From JAJDXW01 sp965243335 (lineage in GTDB: Bacteria > Pseudomonadota > Gammaproteobacteria > HK1), in NCBI GenBank assembly GCA_965243335.1, contig OZ251545.1:4898001-4962000 (forward strand): a DNA stretch of 64,000 nucleotides. The letters are read 5' to 3'. The stretch's first letter is position 1; every line of letters begins with the position of its first letter. The position numbers and the translations under genes were made by a program. Below the pieces are notes generated by a model. The model did no database searches. It was given only the letters and a program-made list of their open reading frames with translations, and was not told the DNA's origin. Below are positions 8,849 through 17,786 of this stretch, in pieces.

Positions 8849-9670
8849 GTGTCCCGCTCCGCGCGCCGCGCGGGATCCGGCGGGAGGATCTGGCCGGGGG
8901 CCGCGGCGGCGATGGCCGCGGCGTTCCTGGCCGGGGCGGCGGCGCTGACCGCGGCCTCCGCGCCCGTCCGCGCGCAGGACGGCCCGGTCCGCATCCTGAT
9001 GCTCGGCGACAGCCTCACCGCGGGCTCCGGGCTCGCGGCGCGCGACGCGCTTCCCGCCCGGCTGGAGGCCGCGCTTCGCGCGCTCGGGGTCGACGCCAGG
9101 GTGATCAACGCGGGGGTGTCCGGCGACACCACCGGCGGCGGGCTCGCACGGATCGAGTGGGCCCTCGCGGACGATCCGCACGCGGTCGTGGTGGCCCTCG
9201 GCGCGAACGACGGCCTGCGCGCGATCGACCCGGCGGTGACCCGGACGAACCTGGACCGCCTGCTCGGCCTCCTCGCCGAGCGCGGCCTCCCGGTGCTCCT
9301 CGCCGGCATGGTGGCGCCCCCCAACCTCGGCCCGGACTACGCGGCCCGGTTCGACCCGGTCTACCCGGAGCTCGCCGCGCGCCACCGCGCGATCCTCTAT
9401 CCGTTCCTGCTGGACGGGGCCGCCACCGTGGCCGCTCTCAACCAGGAGGACGGGATCCATCCGAACGAGGCGGGGGTGGAGGTGATCGCGAAACGCATGA
9501 TTCCGAGCGTGCTCTGCCTGATCCGCCGCACGGGGCATCCTGTGGCTGCGGCCACCGCCACGACCGCAACCACCGCAGTGTCGAGGGCGGAGTCGGGGTC
9601 GAAATCGAGCGAGGAAGAGGACGAATGTGCGCGGATGGAACCCGATCACCCAGAGGATGCGTCCCGTTGA
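8849..9670 (+). CDS. tesA: SGNH-family arylesterase / lysophospholipase TesA, secreted
   Basis: The 273-residue protein (GTG start) has a signal peptide: an Arg-rich n-region SRSARRAGSGGR, a hydrophobic stretch and an APVRAQ cleavage-like site. SGNH block I is GDSLTAG (Ser about 55), block III is GAND and block V is DGIHPNEAG with the catalytic Asp and His. I preferred GTG 8849 over ATG 8912 because the latter would leave a signal peptide without positive charges. After the enzyme core there is a roughly 45-residue Thr/Ala/Ser/Glu-rich tail not usual for TesA. The gene is divergent from ybbA-ybbP, a conserved association. Confidence 0.88.
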   Translation: MSRSARRAGSGGRIWPGAAAAMAAAFLAGAAALTAASAPVRAQDGPVRILMLGDSLTAGSGLAARDALPARLEAALRALGVDARVINAGVSGDTTGGGLARIEWALADDPHAVVVALGANDGLRAIDPAVTRTNLDRLLGLLAERGLPVLLAGMVAPPNLGPDYAARFDPVYPELAARHRAILYPFLLDGAATVAALNQEDGIHPNEAGVEVIAKRMIPSVLCLIRRTGHPVAAATATTATTAVSRAESGSKSSEEEDECARMEPDHPEDASR

Positions 9671-9884
9671 TCCGGTTCGCCGCCGCCGCACGCCCTTGCC
9701 GCAGACGGGTCGGCGGCCACGGCCGGGAGTCGGCGGGCGGCGGCCGGACAGGACGGCGGTCGGGCCGAGGGTCCGGGGCAGGCTGCCGGCAAGAAATGAC
9801 GGCGGGGCCTGAACCCGGCGTCCGCTCCCCTCCTTCGGGAGCCGCGGCCGGGAAGGCCGGCCCCGTCCGCGAGGAGCGGGCAGG

Positions 9885-11072
9885 ATGAGGACCGCCGACT
9901 GGAGCGCCCTCCTCCCGGTCAACGTGGTGACCGGCTTCCTCGGGAGCGGGAAGACCACCCTTCTCCGCCGCCTCCTCGCTTCGCCCCGCCTCGCCTCGAC
10001 GGCGGTGCTCGTGAACGAGTTCGGCGAGGTCGGCCTCGACCACCACCTCCTCGAGCCGGTGTCCGGGAGTATGGTGCTCCTCGACAACGGGTGCGTGTGC
10101 TGCGCGGTGCGGGACGATCTCAGAAGCGCCCTCCTCGATCTCCACGGGCGGCGGGAGCGGGGCGAGGCGCCGCGCTACGACCGGGTGGTGATCGAGTCTT
10201 CGGGGCTCGCGGACCCGGCCCCGGTCGTACACACCCTCACCGCCGACCCGGTGCTCCGCCACCACTACCGCCCCGGAGCGGTGGTGACGGTGGTGGACGC
10301 GGTCCACGGCTCGATGCAGCTCGACCGCTACCCGGAGTCGGTGAGGCAGGCAGCCCTGGCGGACCGGCTGGTCCTCACCAAGACGGAACTCGCGGGGCCC
10401 GAGAGGTCCGCCAGCCTCCGGGCAAGGCTCGAGGCGATGAACCCCGCGGCCCCGGTGTGCCTCTCCCACGGCCCCGCCGACGGAAACGGAAAGGAGGGCG
10501 CGGCCCCGGACCGGAGCGCGGGGGCCGGTACCCGCACCCGCGCCTGCGGCCAGGACGATCAGGAGCCGACCGCCGACGCGGTCGCCCTGCTCGTCGAGGA
10601 CGTCCACCGCGCGGATTCCCGGCAGGCCGAGGCGGAGCGCTGGCTCGGCCCGGCGGCGCGGCCGCGGCCTGACGACTCCGGGGCCGGCGGCGGCCCCGGC
10701 CCGCCGGGGACGGCCGCCGCGCCGCGCCACCACCACACCGGGGACGTCACCTCGCTCTGCATCGAGACCGACGAGCCCATCGACTGGACGGTGTTCGGGA
10801 TCTGGCTCGGGATGCTCCTCCACCGGCACGGGGAGGACATCCTCCGCGTGAAGGGCATCGTCGACGTCCCGGAGCTCGACGGCCCGGTCCTCCTCGATGC
10901 GGTCCAGCACACCGTACACCCCCCGACCCACCTCCCGGCGTGGCCGCGAACCTGGACCGGGAAGGACGGGCGCACCCCCGCGCGAGGCTCCCGCATCGTG
11001 TTCATCGTGCGGGGGCTCGACCGGGAGCGGATCGAGCGCTCCCTCGCCGCTTTCCGCGACTCCCTCGCTTGA
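9885..11072 (+). CDS. COG0523-family (CobW/ZigA-like) metal chaperone GTPase
   Basis: The 395-residue G3E GTPase has a P-loop GFLGSGKTTLLRR (residues 17-29), the GCVCCAVRDD metal-binding CxCC motif (Cys70, Cys72, Cys73), the ESSGLADPAPV region and a TKTEL nucleotide-specificity motif in place of the more usual NKxD. A His-rich stretch (HHH) lies before the C-terminal CobW_C domain (about 290-395). An Ala/Gly/Pro-rich linker of about 60 residues separates the two domains. These proteins deliver zinc or other metals to client enzymes. Candidate clients nearby are not obvious. The start is supported by GGAG-like bases upstream. Confidence 0.88.
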   Translation: MRTADWSALLPVNVVTGFLGSGKTTLLRRLLASPRLASTAVLVNEFGEVGLDHHLLEPVSGSMVLLDNGCVCCAVRDDLRSALLDLHGRRERGEAPRYDRVVIESSGLADPAPVVHTLTADPVLRHHYRPGAVVTVVDAVHGSMQLDRYPESVRQAALADRLVLTKTELAGPERSASLRARLEAMNPAAPVCLSHGPADGNGKEGAAPDRSAGAGTRTRACGQDDQEPTADAVALLVEDVHRADSRQAEAERWLGPAARPRPDDSGAGGGPGPPGTAAAPRHHHTGDVTSLCIETDEPIDWTVFGIWLGMLLHRHGEDILRVKGIVDVPELDGPVLLDAVQHTVHPPTHLPAWPRTWTGKDGRTPARGSRIVFIVRGLDRERIERSLAAFRDSLA

Positions 11073-11129
11073 ATTTCGCCGTCCGAACGTTTCGCTCCCG
11101 CTCCGATTGACGCGGATACACTGCGAGGA

Positions 11130-11354
11130 ATGGACGCAAGCAAGGCAGAGCTCGAGCGGGCGTTGCTGCTGCGCGGTCCGCCGGCCGGATATACGCAGGC
11201 GGAGTGGGCCCGGATCGTGCGCCACGGGCTCCACGGAACCTCGCCCGAGGACCTGAGCCCCCGCACACTCGCCATGAGCCCGGGCGAACGGCTCAAGGCC
11301 CTGGAGGACGCGGTAGCGTTCTGCAACGGTCTGAGGCTCGAGGAAGAGTCGTGA
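11130..11354 (+). CDS. Small protein paired with a nucleotidyltransferase
   Basis: This 74-residue acidic protein is not recognised. It reads as two or three helices (AELERALLLR, AEWARIVRHGL, GERLKALEDAVAFCNGL). The stop overlaps the GTG start of the next gene (GTGA), so the two are almost certainly cotranslated. Small helical proteins coupled to stand-alone nucleotidyltransferases often form TA-like or regulatory pairs. That role here is an inference from gene order only. Confidence 0.7.
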   Translation: MDASKAELERALLLRGPPAGYTQAEWARIVRHGLHGTSPEDLSPRTLAMSPGERLKALEDAVAFCNGLRLEEES

Positions 11355-11875
11355 AGGAGTTCGAACCGGAGGAGATGATCAGGCGGCTCGAAGAGGAAGA
11401 GGTCGAGTACGTGGTCATCGGCGGGATCGCCGCGGTGGCGCACGGCGACTGGGGTATCACGGCCGATCTCGACCTGACGCCGAAGGTCAGCCGTGCGAAC
11501 TTCACGCGGCTCGCACGGTCGTTGCGGACCCTGGGGGCCGAAATCCGCTTGGACGATGCGACCAGCATCCCGTTCGATTGCAGCCCGGAGTTCTTCGAGA
11601 GGCTGGGGCCGGAGGGGGTGGTGAACCTGACCACGCGGCATGGGGACATGGACGTGACCCTGCGGCCGGACGGGACGGAAGGCTACGAGGATCTGGCAAG
11701 ACGCCGCCGCATCGCGAGAACCCTGAACGGATACCGGATGCCGGTGGCGGGCCTGGAGGACTTGATCCGCTCCAAGGAGGCCGCAGGACGGATCAAGGAC
11801 CTGAACGCGCTGCCGAGACTGCGCGCACTCCTCGCACGGACCCGCCCGCAGCCCCCCAACCGCTCCGGCGCATGA
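11351..11875 (+). CDS. Stand-alone nucleotidyltransferase-fold protein
   Basis: The 174-residue protein has the minimal nucleotidyltransferase signature: VVIGGIAAVAHG followed by TADLDLTP, giving the GG and D-x-D catalytic pattern. The C-terminal segment MPVAGLEDLIRSKEAAGR with KDLNAL is typical of AbiEii/MNT-type and aminoglycoside-nucleotidyltransferase-like small proteins. The GTG start overlaps the upstream small gene. The pair looks like a TA-like unit in which the nucleotidyltransferase would modify RNA or protein. The target is unknown. Confidence 0.78.
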   Translation: MKEFEPEEMIRRLEEEEVEYVVIGGIAAVAHGDWGITADLDLTPKVSRANFTRLARSLRTLGAEIRLDDATSIPFDCSPEFFERLGPEGVVNLTTRHGDMDVTLRPDGTEGYEDLARRRRIARTLNGYRMPVAGLEDLIRSKEAAGRIKDLNALPRLRALLARTRPQPPNRSGA

Positions 11876-11959
11876 TGTACCATGCTTCGGCGCGAGGCTG
11901 GCGGGCCGCCCGCCCCGCAGCTCCGACCACCACCGAGGCCATGAAGGCATGAGGCCGGC

Positions 11960-12562
11960 ATGAACGACGAAGTGTCCCGTTGGCGGCGTCCCCAGCCGTG
12001 GATCGCGCTGGTCGCGGTGGTGATCGCGCTCGTCTTCCTCTACTTCTACAAGCCCTTCGAGACCTACCTCCTCGAGCGCATCCCCGGCATCCACTTCAGC
12101 AACGTGCTGTTCTGGTTCGCGTCGCTGGTCGGGGTGGTCGCCTACGTCATCGCCCACTGGCAGTCCTTCCGCCGCCAGGTGTTCCGGGACGGCGGGGAGC
12201 TCGACGCGACCGCGCTCGTGTTCGACACCCTCCAGATCGCGATCCTCGTCGCCGTCATCTTCTTCGCGGGGGCGGTCATCCAGGGGATCGAGATGCTGAG
12301 CGAGCTGCTGATGGCGCCGGCCGGCTCCGGGGTCGGGGCCGCCGCCGGCTCCGGCGCCGGGGCGACCGCCCCGGAGGTCGGCTTCGGCTCGCGGGTCGTG
12401 AGCATCGTGGTGATGGTGATCCTCGCGATCCTGTTCTACCTGCTGCACCATCTGGTGGGGGCGCTCCGCACCGGGTGGCGCCCGCGCCGTTCGCCCCCCC
12501 GGTCCGGCGGCCCGGACCGCGCCCGCCCGCCTTCTCCGAGCGCTGGCGGGGCGAGGGGCTAG
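11960..12562 (+). CDS. Predicted integral membrane protein, unknown function
   Basis: The 200-residue protein has four hydrophobic segments: about 15-32, 45-66, 93-115 and 151-171. The first begins WIALVAVVIALVFLYFY. A Gly/Ala-rich loop lies between helices 3 and 4, and the tail is basic and proline-rich. I do not recognise the family. It lies 30 bp before hyuA and could be cotranscribed with it. Confidence 0.65.
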   Translation: MNDEVSRWRRPQPWIALVAVVIALVFLYFYKPFETYLLERIPGIHFSNVLFWFASLVGVVAYVIAHWQSFRRQVFRDGGELDATALVFDTLQIAILVAVIFFAGAVIQGIEMLSELLMAPAGSGVGAAAGSGAGATAPEVGFGSRVVSIVVMVILAILFYLLHHLVGALRTGWRPRRSPPRSGGPDRARPPSPSAGGARG

Positions 12563-12592
12563 CGAGGGGCCGGCGAACCCCCCTCCCATCGC

Positions 12593-14674
12593 ATGGCGAG
12601 CCGTCTCGGAATCGACGTCGGAGGCACGTTCACCGATCTCCTGCTCTTCGACGACGAGACCGGCCGGCTCTCGCTGTTCAAGACCCCCTCCACCCCCGAG
12701 GACCAGTCGGTCGGCATCCTGAACGGGGTGCGCGGCATCCTGGAGCGGACCGGCGAATCGGCCGGCAACGTCTCGAGCCTCCTCCACGGCACGACCGTAT
12801 CCACCAACATCGTGCTCGAGGAGAAGGGGGCCAAGGTCGGCCTCCTCGTCACCGAGGGCTTCGAGCAGATCCTCCACCTCGCCCGCTCCCAGACCCCGGG
12901 GCCGCTCGCGGGCTGGATGATCATGCGAAAGCCCGATCCGCTCGCCGACCTCCGGCGCACCCGCGGGGCGCCGGAACGGATGAGCGCGCGGGGCGAGGTG
13001 GTGACCCCGCTCGACGAGGCGCGCGCCCGCGCGATGATCGGGGAGCTGGTCGACGCAGGGGTGGAGTCGATCACCATCTCCCTCCTGCACGCCTACGCGA
13101 ACCCCGCCCACGAACGGCGGCTCGCGGAGCTGGCGCGCGAGCGGGCCCCCGAGCTGCCGGTCACCGTCGCCTCCGACATCCTCGCCGAGTTCCGCGAGTA
13201 CGAACGGACCCTCGTCGCGGTCATGAACGCCTACGTGGGGCCGAGCATGAGACGCTACCTCGGCCACTTCGAGGACAAGCTCCGCGAGGTCGACTTCGAC
13301 CCCCACGTCCACATCGTCCGCTCCGACGGGGGGCTGATGAGCGTCGGCCACGCTGCCGAATCGCCGGTGCACACCATGCTGTCGGGCCCGGCGGGCGGGG
13401 TGTCGGGGGCGGCGTTCCTCGCCTCCCTCGCCGGCCACCCGGACGCCCTCGGCTTCGACATGGGGGGCACCTCCACCGACGTGTCCCTCATCCAGGACGG
13501 GAAGCCCAACACCTCCCGCCAGACCTCGCTCGGCTACTACCCGATCAAGGTCCCGTCGGTCGAGGTGCACAGCGTGGGCGCGGGCGGCGGCTCCATCGCC
13601 CACGTCCCGATGACCGGGGCGTTGCGGGTCGGGCCGGAGAGCGCGGGGGCCCGGCCCGGCCCGGCCTGCTACGGGCGGGGCGGGGACCGCCCGACCGTGA
13701 CCGACGCCAACGTGGTGCTCGGCCGGCTCCCGCCGTCGCTGCTCGGCGGCGAGATGCGGCTCGACGCGGCGGCGGCCGAGGAGGCGGTGGGGAAGACCGC
13801 CCGCGCCCTCGGGCTGGACCTCCACCAGGCCGCGCAGGGGATCCTCGACATCGTCAACGAGAACATGTTCGGGGCGCTCCGGCTCGTCACCGTCCAGAAG
13901 GGCCTCGACCCGCGCGACTTCGCCCTCGTCGCGTTCGGCGGGGCGGGCCCGCTGCACGGGAACGCGATGGGGATCCTCGCCGGCTGCTACCCGGTGATCG
14001 TGCCGCCCACCCCGGGCGTCCTCTCCGCCCTCGGATTCCTCTACTCGGACGTCAGGAACGAGTTCGCCCACACCCTCATCCGGACCATGGACGAGGTGCG
14101 GCCGGAGGAGGTCGCCGACTCGCTCGCGGGCCTCGGGGAGGAGGCGGGGGCGTGGCTCGGGAACGAAGGGGTGCCCGCGGACCGGCGCTCGGTCGTCTTC
14201 GAGCTGGACGTGCGCTACTTCCGGCAGGGCTACGAGTTCCCGATCCCGGTGGAGCCGGAGGCGCTCCGCTCCGGGGGGCTCGCCGGCGCGGCGGAGCGCT
14301 TCGGCGCACTCCACGAGCGGCAGTACGGCTTCCGGCTGGATCAGCCGGTGGAGCTGGTCAACGCGCGGGCGGTCGCGGTGGGCCGGGTGGTCAAGGTCGA
14401 GTTCCCCCGCTTCGACCCGGAGGGGCCGGATGCGGCGGGCGCGATGACCGGCCGGCATCCCGTGTTCTTCGACGGGCAGTTCATGACCACCGGCATCTAC
14501 GACCGGGACCTGCTCCGGCCCGGGAACCGGGTCCCCGGCCCGGCGGTGGTCACCCAGCGCGACTCCACCACGGTGGTCCACCCCGGCCACGAAGGCGAGG
14601 TGGACCCCTGCCTCAACCTCCTGATCCGCCCCGCGGGGCACGGAACCGGGATCGGCCGGAGCGGGCCGGCTTGA
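12593..14674 (+). CDS. hyuA: Hydantoinase A / N-methylhydantoinase ATP-binding subunit
   Basis: The 693-residue protein begins GIDVGGTFTDLLLFD, the N-terminal HyuA ATP-binding signature. It continues with GTTVSTNIVLEEKGAKVGLL, the hydantoinase_A core LGFDMGGTSTDVSLI, SVGAGGGSIAH and the C-terminal domain with FAHTLIRTMDEV. Length is typical. HyuA/HyuB pairs form ATP-dependent cyclic-amide hydrolases or related carboxylases; the substrate cannot be read from sequence. Its expected partner hyuB lies 3.1 kb downstream rather than adjacent, with a TA and nuclease-like cassette between. No clear Shine-Dalgarno precedes the ATG. Confidence 0.92.
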   Translation: MASRLGIDVGGTFTDLLLFDDETGRLSLFKTPSTPEDQSVGILNGVRGILERTGESAGNVSSLLHGTTVSTNIVLEEKGAKVGLLVTEGFEQILHLARSQTPGPLAGWMIMRKPDPLADLRRTRGAPERMSARGEVVTPLDEARARAMIGELVDAGVESITISLLHAYANPAHERRLAELARERAPELPVTVASDILAEFREYERTLVAVMNAYVGPSMRRYLGHFEDKLREVDFDPHVHIVRSDGGLMSVGHAAESPVHTMLSGPAGGVSGAAFLASLAGHPDALGFDMGGTSTDVSLIQDGKPNTSRQTSLGYYPIKVPSVEVHSVGAGGGSIAHVPMTGALRVGPESAGARPGPACYGRGGDRPTVTDANVVLGRLPPSLLGGEMRLDAAAAEEAVGKTARALGLDLHQAAQGILDIVNENMFGALRLVTVQKGLDPRDFALVAFGGAGPLHGNAMGILAGCYPVIVPPTPGVLSALGFLYSDVRNEFAHTLIRTMDEVRPEEVADSLAGLGEEAGAWLGNEGVPADRRSVVFELDVRYFRQGYEFPIPVEPEALRSGGLAGAAERFGALHERQYGFRLDQPVELVNARAVAVGRVVKVEFPRFDPEGPDAAGAMTGRHPVFFDGQFMTTGIYDRDLLRPGNRVPGPAVVTQRDSTTVVHPGHEGEVDPCLNLLIRPAGHGTGIGRSGPA

Positions 14675-14718
14675 CGCAAGGCAGACGACGAACGTCGCCA
14701 TCCACCCGAGGACAGGCA

Positions 14719-14976
14719 GTGAGCCTCAACATCGAGAACGACGAGACCTGCCGGCTTGCCGGCGAGCTCGCCCAACTGACCGGCGAGACCATGACCGGCG
14801 CGGTCACCGTCGCGCTGCGTGAACGCCTGGAGCGCGAAAGACGCCGCCGCGGTGCGGACGCCCTGGCTCGGGAGCTTCACGACATCGGACAGCGCTGCGC
14901 CAAGCTCCTGGGGCCGGGACCCTCGGCCGTGGAGCATGGTGATCTGCTTTACGACGATCGGGGCCTGCCCAGATGA
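14719..14976 (+). CDS. vapB: VapB-type antitoxin (PSK/Rv0623-like)
   Basis: The 85-residue product from GTG 14719 reads SLNIENDETCRLAGELAQLT and GAVTVALRERLERERRRRG, the standard Rv0623/PSK-type VapB layout of a short ribbon-helix-helix domain and an Arg-rich helix. The tail LLYDDRGLPR is the toxin-binding end seen in this family. The stop overlaps the ATG of the VapC gene (ATGA). This TA pair lies inside the hyuA-hyuB gap and appears intact. Confidence 0.85.
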   Translation: MSLNIENDETCRLAGELAQLTGETMTGAVTVALRERLERERRRRGADALARELHDIGQRCAKLLGPGPSAVEHGDLLYDDRGLPR

Positions 14977-15359
14977 TCATCGACACTTCGGCCGTACTTG
15001 CCGTCCTGTTCGGCGAGCCGGACGCGGGACGCTATGAGGAGGCGATCGCGGCGGCGTGGCCTCGCCGCATGTCGGTGGTCGCATTGCTCGAAGCGGCAGT
15101 GGTCGTCGAGGGCAGAGGCGGGGCGGCGGCGGGACAGGAGCTCGATACGTTGCTTGAGAGATCGGAGATCGAGCTGGCGCCGGTCACCCCCGAACACGCC
15201 AACGCCGCCCGCCGCGCCTGGCGGCGCTTCGGCAAGGGCAACCATCCGGCGGCGCTGAACTTCGGTGACTGCTTCGCCTACGCCCTCGCCAAGACGGCGG
15301 GCGAGCCGCTGCTGTTCAAGGGCGAGGACTTCTCCCGAACGGACATCGAGGCGGCGTGA
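14973..15359 (+). CDS. vapC: VapC-type PIN-domain ribonuclease toxin
   Basis: The 128-residue protein starts MIIDTSAVLAVLFGEPD with the first catalytic Asp. It keeps the second acidic position in MSVVALLEAAVV (Glu), and the C-terminal acidic cluster in LNFGDCFAYALAK followed by LLFKGEDFSRTDI. All expected active-site carboxylates are present and the length is normal, unlike the two truncated VapC copies elsewhere in this window. Substrates of this family are usually tRNA or rRNA. Confidence 0.92.
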   Translation: MIIDTSAVLAVLFGEPDAGRYEEAIAAAWPRRMSVVALLEAAVVVEGRGGAAAGQELDTLLERSEIELAPVTPEHANAARRAWRRFGKGNHPAALNFGDCFAYALAKTAGEPLLFKGEDFSRTDIEAA

Positions 15360-15424
15360 TCGAGCGGAGGAAGGCGCTTGATCCCTCCCGCGGGCGTGGC
15401 GGGTGCGGGCAGACCGGTCGACAA

Positions 15425-15673
15425 ATGGTAAATCAGGGATATATCGAAGATGTCAAGGCTCCCGCCGTCTATTGGCTGAATTCCTTGTGCGCCAGTCTGG
15501 GGGTGAAGCTGATTCAGGAGAAGGTGCTCGGAGATCAATACGAGAACGGAGTTGACTGGTACGTGGATTGCGGGAGAAATCGTTGGCACGGCATCTCCCA
15601 TGAGAATGACGGATTCTGCCTTTACACGTCCAATCGAGATGACGGCCTTTTCGGAAGAGGTTTCGATACATGA
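15425..15673 (+). CDS. Hypothetical protein in a lower-GC segment
   Basis: The 82-residue reading from ATG 15425 is rich in aromatic residues (YWLNSLCASLGV, NGVDWYVDCGRNRWHGI) and looks like a folded small protein. No family is recognised. Local GC is close to 50%, clearly below the flanking genes, which suggests recent acquisition. A longer in-frame reading from GTG 15356 overlaps the VapC stop region, so the start is uncertain. The protein may be a fragment of a larger gene. Confidence 0.5.
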   Translation: MVNQGYIEDVKAPAVYWLNSLCASLGVKLIQEKVLGDQYENGVDWYVDCGRNRWHGISHENDGFCLYTSNRDDGLFGRGFDT

Positions 15674-15854
15674 TTCCGATGGCCCATCTGGCCACACGCG
15701 CTCCGCGGGCGCCGCAAACCTTGAACGACCCCGGGGTTCAGGCGTGCGCGGCGGCGCGAAGCGCGATGCGGGATGGGTGCGCCGCCACGAATGCTTCGCC
15801 GAGCCGGGCGGAAGCGCCGGAGGAGGCCGGCGCCGCGTTGGCTACAATGCGGCC

Positions 15855-17426
15855 ATGAGCATCCCCGACCCCGCCGCCAGGCGCAAGCTGCCCATCGGGA
15901 TCCAGACCTTCCGGGAGATCCGCGAGGAAGGCTACTACTACGTGGACAAGACCGCCCACGTCCAGCGGATGGCGGACGAGGGCAAGCACTACTTCCTGTC
16001 CCGCCCCCGGCGCTTCGGCAAGAGCCTGCTTCTGGATACCATGAAGGATCTGTTCGAGGGCCGCGAAGAGCTGTTCCGGGGGCTTGCCGTCCACGGCCGG
16101 TGGGACTGGAGCGCACGCCGCCCGGTGCTGCGGATCAGCTTCGGCTCGGGCCAGTTCGGGAAGCCCGGCGAGCTGGAGGCCGGCTTCGACGAGAAGCTGG
16201 CCGCCATCGAGCGCTCGGCGGGAGTCTCCTCGGCAGGAGGCGTCACGGCTGCCGGGCGCTTCGCGGCGCTGATCGAGGCGTTGCGCGAGAGCACGGGACG
16301 GCGGGTGGCGGTCCTGATCGACGAGTACGACAAGCCGATTCTGGACGTGCTGGACACTCCGGACGCGGCCCGCGCCAACCGCGACTTCCTGCGCAGCATC
16401 TACTCGGTGATCAAGGACAGCGACGCGCACATCGAGTTCAGCTTCCTCACCGGGGTCAGCAAGTTCTCCAAGGTCAGCATCTTCTCCGGCCTGAACAACC
16501 TCATCGACGTCACCCTGGACCCGCGCTACTCGACCATCTGCGGCTACACGGAGGGCGATCTGGACGCGGTGTTCGCGCCGGAGATCGAGGGGCTGGACCG
16601 CCGCGAGGTGCGCCGCTGGTACAACGGCTATGGCTGGCGGGGCGCGGAGAAGGTGTACAACCCCTTCGACATCCTGCTGCTGTTCCGGCAGAGGGAGTTC
16701 AAGGCCTACTGGTTCGAGACCGGCTCGCCGAAGTTCCTGATAGACACCCTGCTGCGGCGCGGCGTCCCCACCCCGGACCTGGAGGGCATGGCCGGCTCCG
16801 AGGCGCTGCTGTCGGCCTTCGACGTCGATGAAATGTCCGTCGAGGCGCTGCTCTTCCAGACCGGCTACCTGACGATCCTGGGCGAGGAGGACCGGGCTGG
16901 CCGCACCCGCTACCGGCTGGGCTACCCCAACCGGGAGGTGCGCCAGAGCCTGAACGAGCGGCTGCTGATGGCCCTGTTGCCGGAGGCCCCGAGGCGGCTG
17001 GCGGACGACGGCCCGTTGCGGGAGCTGCTGGCCGCCGACGACTTCGCCGGCCTGGAGGCGTTCCTCCGGGCCGTCTTCGCCGGCATCCCGCACCAGTGGC
17101 ATTCCAGGAACGACATCCGCGAGTACGAGGGCTACTACGCCAGCGTGGTGTACTCCTGCTTTGCGGCCCAGGGGTTCGACCTGGTCCCGGAGGACAGCTC
17201 CAGCGCGGGCCGCGCCGACATGGTGGTCCGCTTCGAGGGCGGGGTGTACGTCTTCGAGTTCAAACCGGTGGAGAAAGTGGCTTCGGGGAAGGCGCTGGCC
17301 CAGATCAGAGAGAAGGGCTACGCCGACAAGTACCGGTATCTGGGCCGGCGGATCCACCTGATCGGGGTGGAGTTCAGCAAGGAGGCCCGCAACATCGCAG
17401 CCTTCGAAGTGCAGCGGGCCGCATAG
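15855..17426 (+). CDS. AAA-ATPase-like / PD-(D/E)XK (DUF1703) protein
   Basis: The 523-residue protein starts KLPIGIQTFREIREEGYYYVDKT and continues with the modified Walker A RPRRFGKSLLLDT (about 50-62), both hallmarks of the AAA-ATPase_like family. Walker B is VAVLIDEYDKPILD, followed by the GVSKFSKVSIFSGLNNL sensor region. The C-terminal nuclease-like domain shows GRADMVV and YVFEFK, the D...ExK motif. Full length and intact motifs suggest a functional gene. Function is unknown; the family is abundant in anaerobes and symbionts and is suspected to act on nucleic acids. It sits in the cassette between hyuA and hyuB. Confidence 0.9.
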   Translation: MSIPDPAARRKLPIGIQTFREIREEGYYYVDKTAHVQRMADEGKHYFLSRPRRFGKSLLLDTMKDLFEGREELFRGLAVHGRWDWSARRPVLRISFGSGQFGKPGELEAGFDEKLAAIERSAGVSSAGGVTAAGRFAALIEALRESTGRRVAVLIDEYDKPILDVLDTPDAARANRDFLRSIYSVIKDSDAHIEFSFLTGVSKFSKVSIFSGLNNLIDVTLDPRYSTICGYTEGDLDAVFAPEIEGLDRREVRRWYNGYGWRGAEKVYNPFDILLLFRQREFKAYWFETGSPKFLIDTLLRRGVPTPDLEGMAGSEALLSAFDVDEMSVEALLFQTGYLTILGEEDRAGRTRYRLGYPNREVRQSLNERLLMALLPEAPRRLADDGPLRELLAADDFAGLEAFLRAVFAGIPHQWHSRNDIREYEGYYASVVYSCFAAQGFDLVPEDSSSAGRADMVVRFEGGVYVFEFKPVEKVASGKALAQIREKGYADKYRYLGRRIHLIGVEFSKEARNIAAFEVQRAA

Positions 17427-17786
17427 GACCGAAGGGGGCTGCCCGTCGAATTCATGGATCGCTCGGACGCCGCGCGTTTCCGGCGGAGAGACCGGCGGTC
17501 GAACCGGCGCCGGCTCCGCCTGAACACGCCGACATCGTGCGCCGCGGCGTGGGAGGAGGACCCCGGCGGCGGGAGCCGGCCGGTTTGATGTTGCCGGCTC
17601 CGATTCGCTACCATCCGCGCCATCGCACTGGACCCTCGGGGAAGAGCCGGAATGGACGCCGCCTGGTCCGCCTGGCAGGGGGGAACAGTCCGGCGCCGGG
17701 AGCCGCGCCGTGGCGCCTGCCGCCGGCGGCGCGCCGAACGGAGGCTGGGCGTCGGCGGGCGGCGGGTCGAAACCGGGAGCCGAGAG
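17427..17786. other. Gap before hyuB, no gene recognised
   Basis: This 360-bp stretch separates the nuclease-like gene from hyuB. The hyuB frame stays open through its last 135 bp, so a longer N-terminus from ATG 17652 is formally possible. The composition there (Arg-rich) does not look like real protein. No repeat or terminator was seen. Confidence 0.4.
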
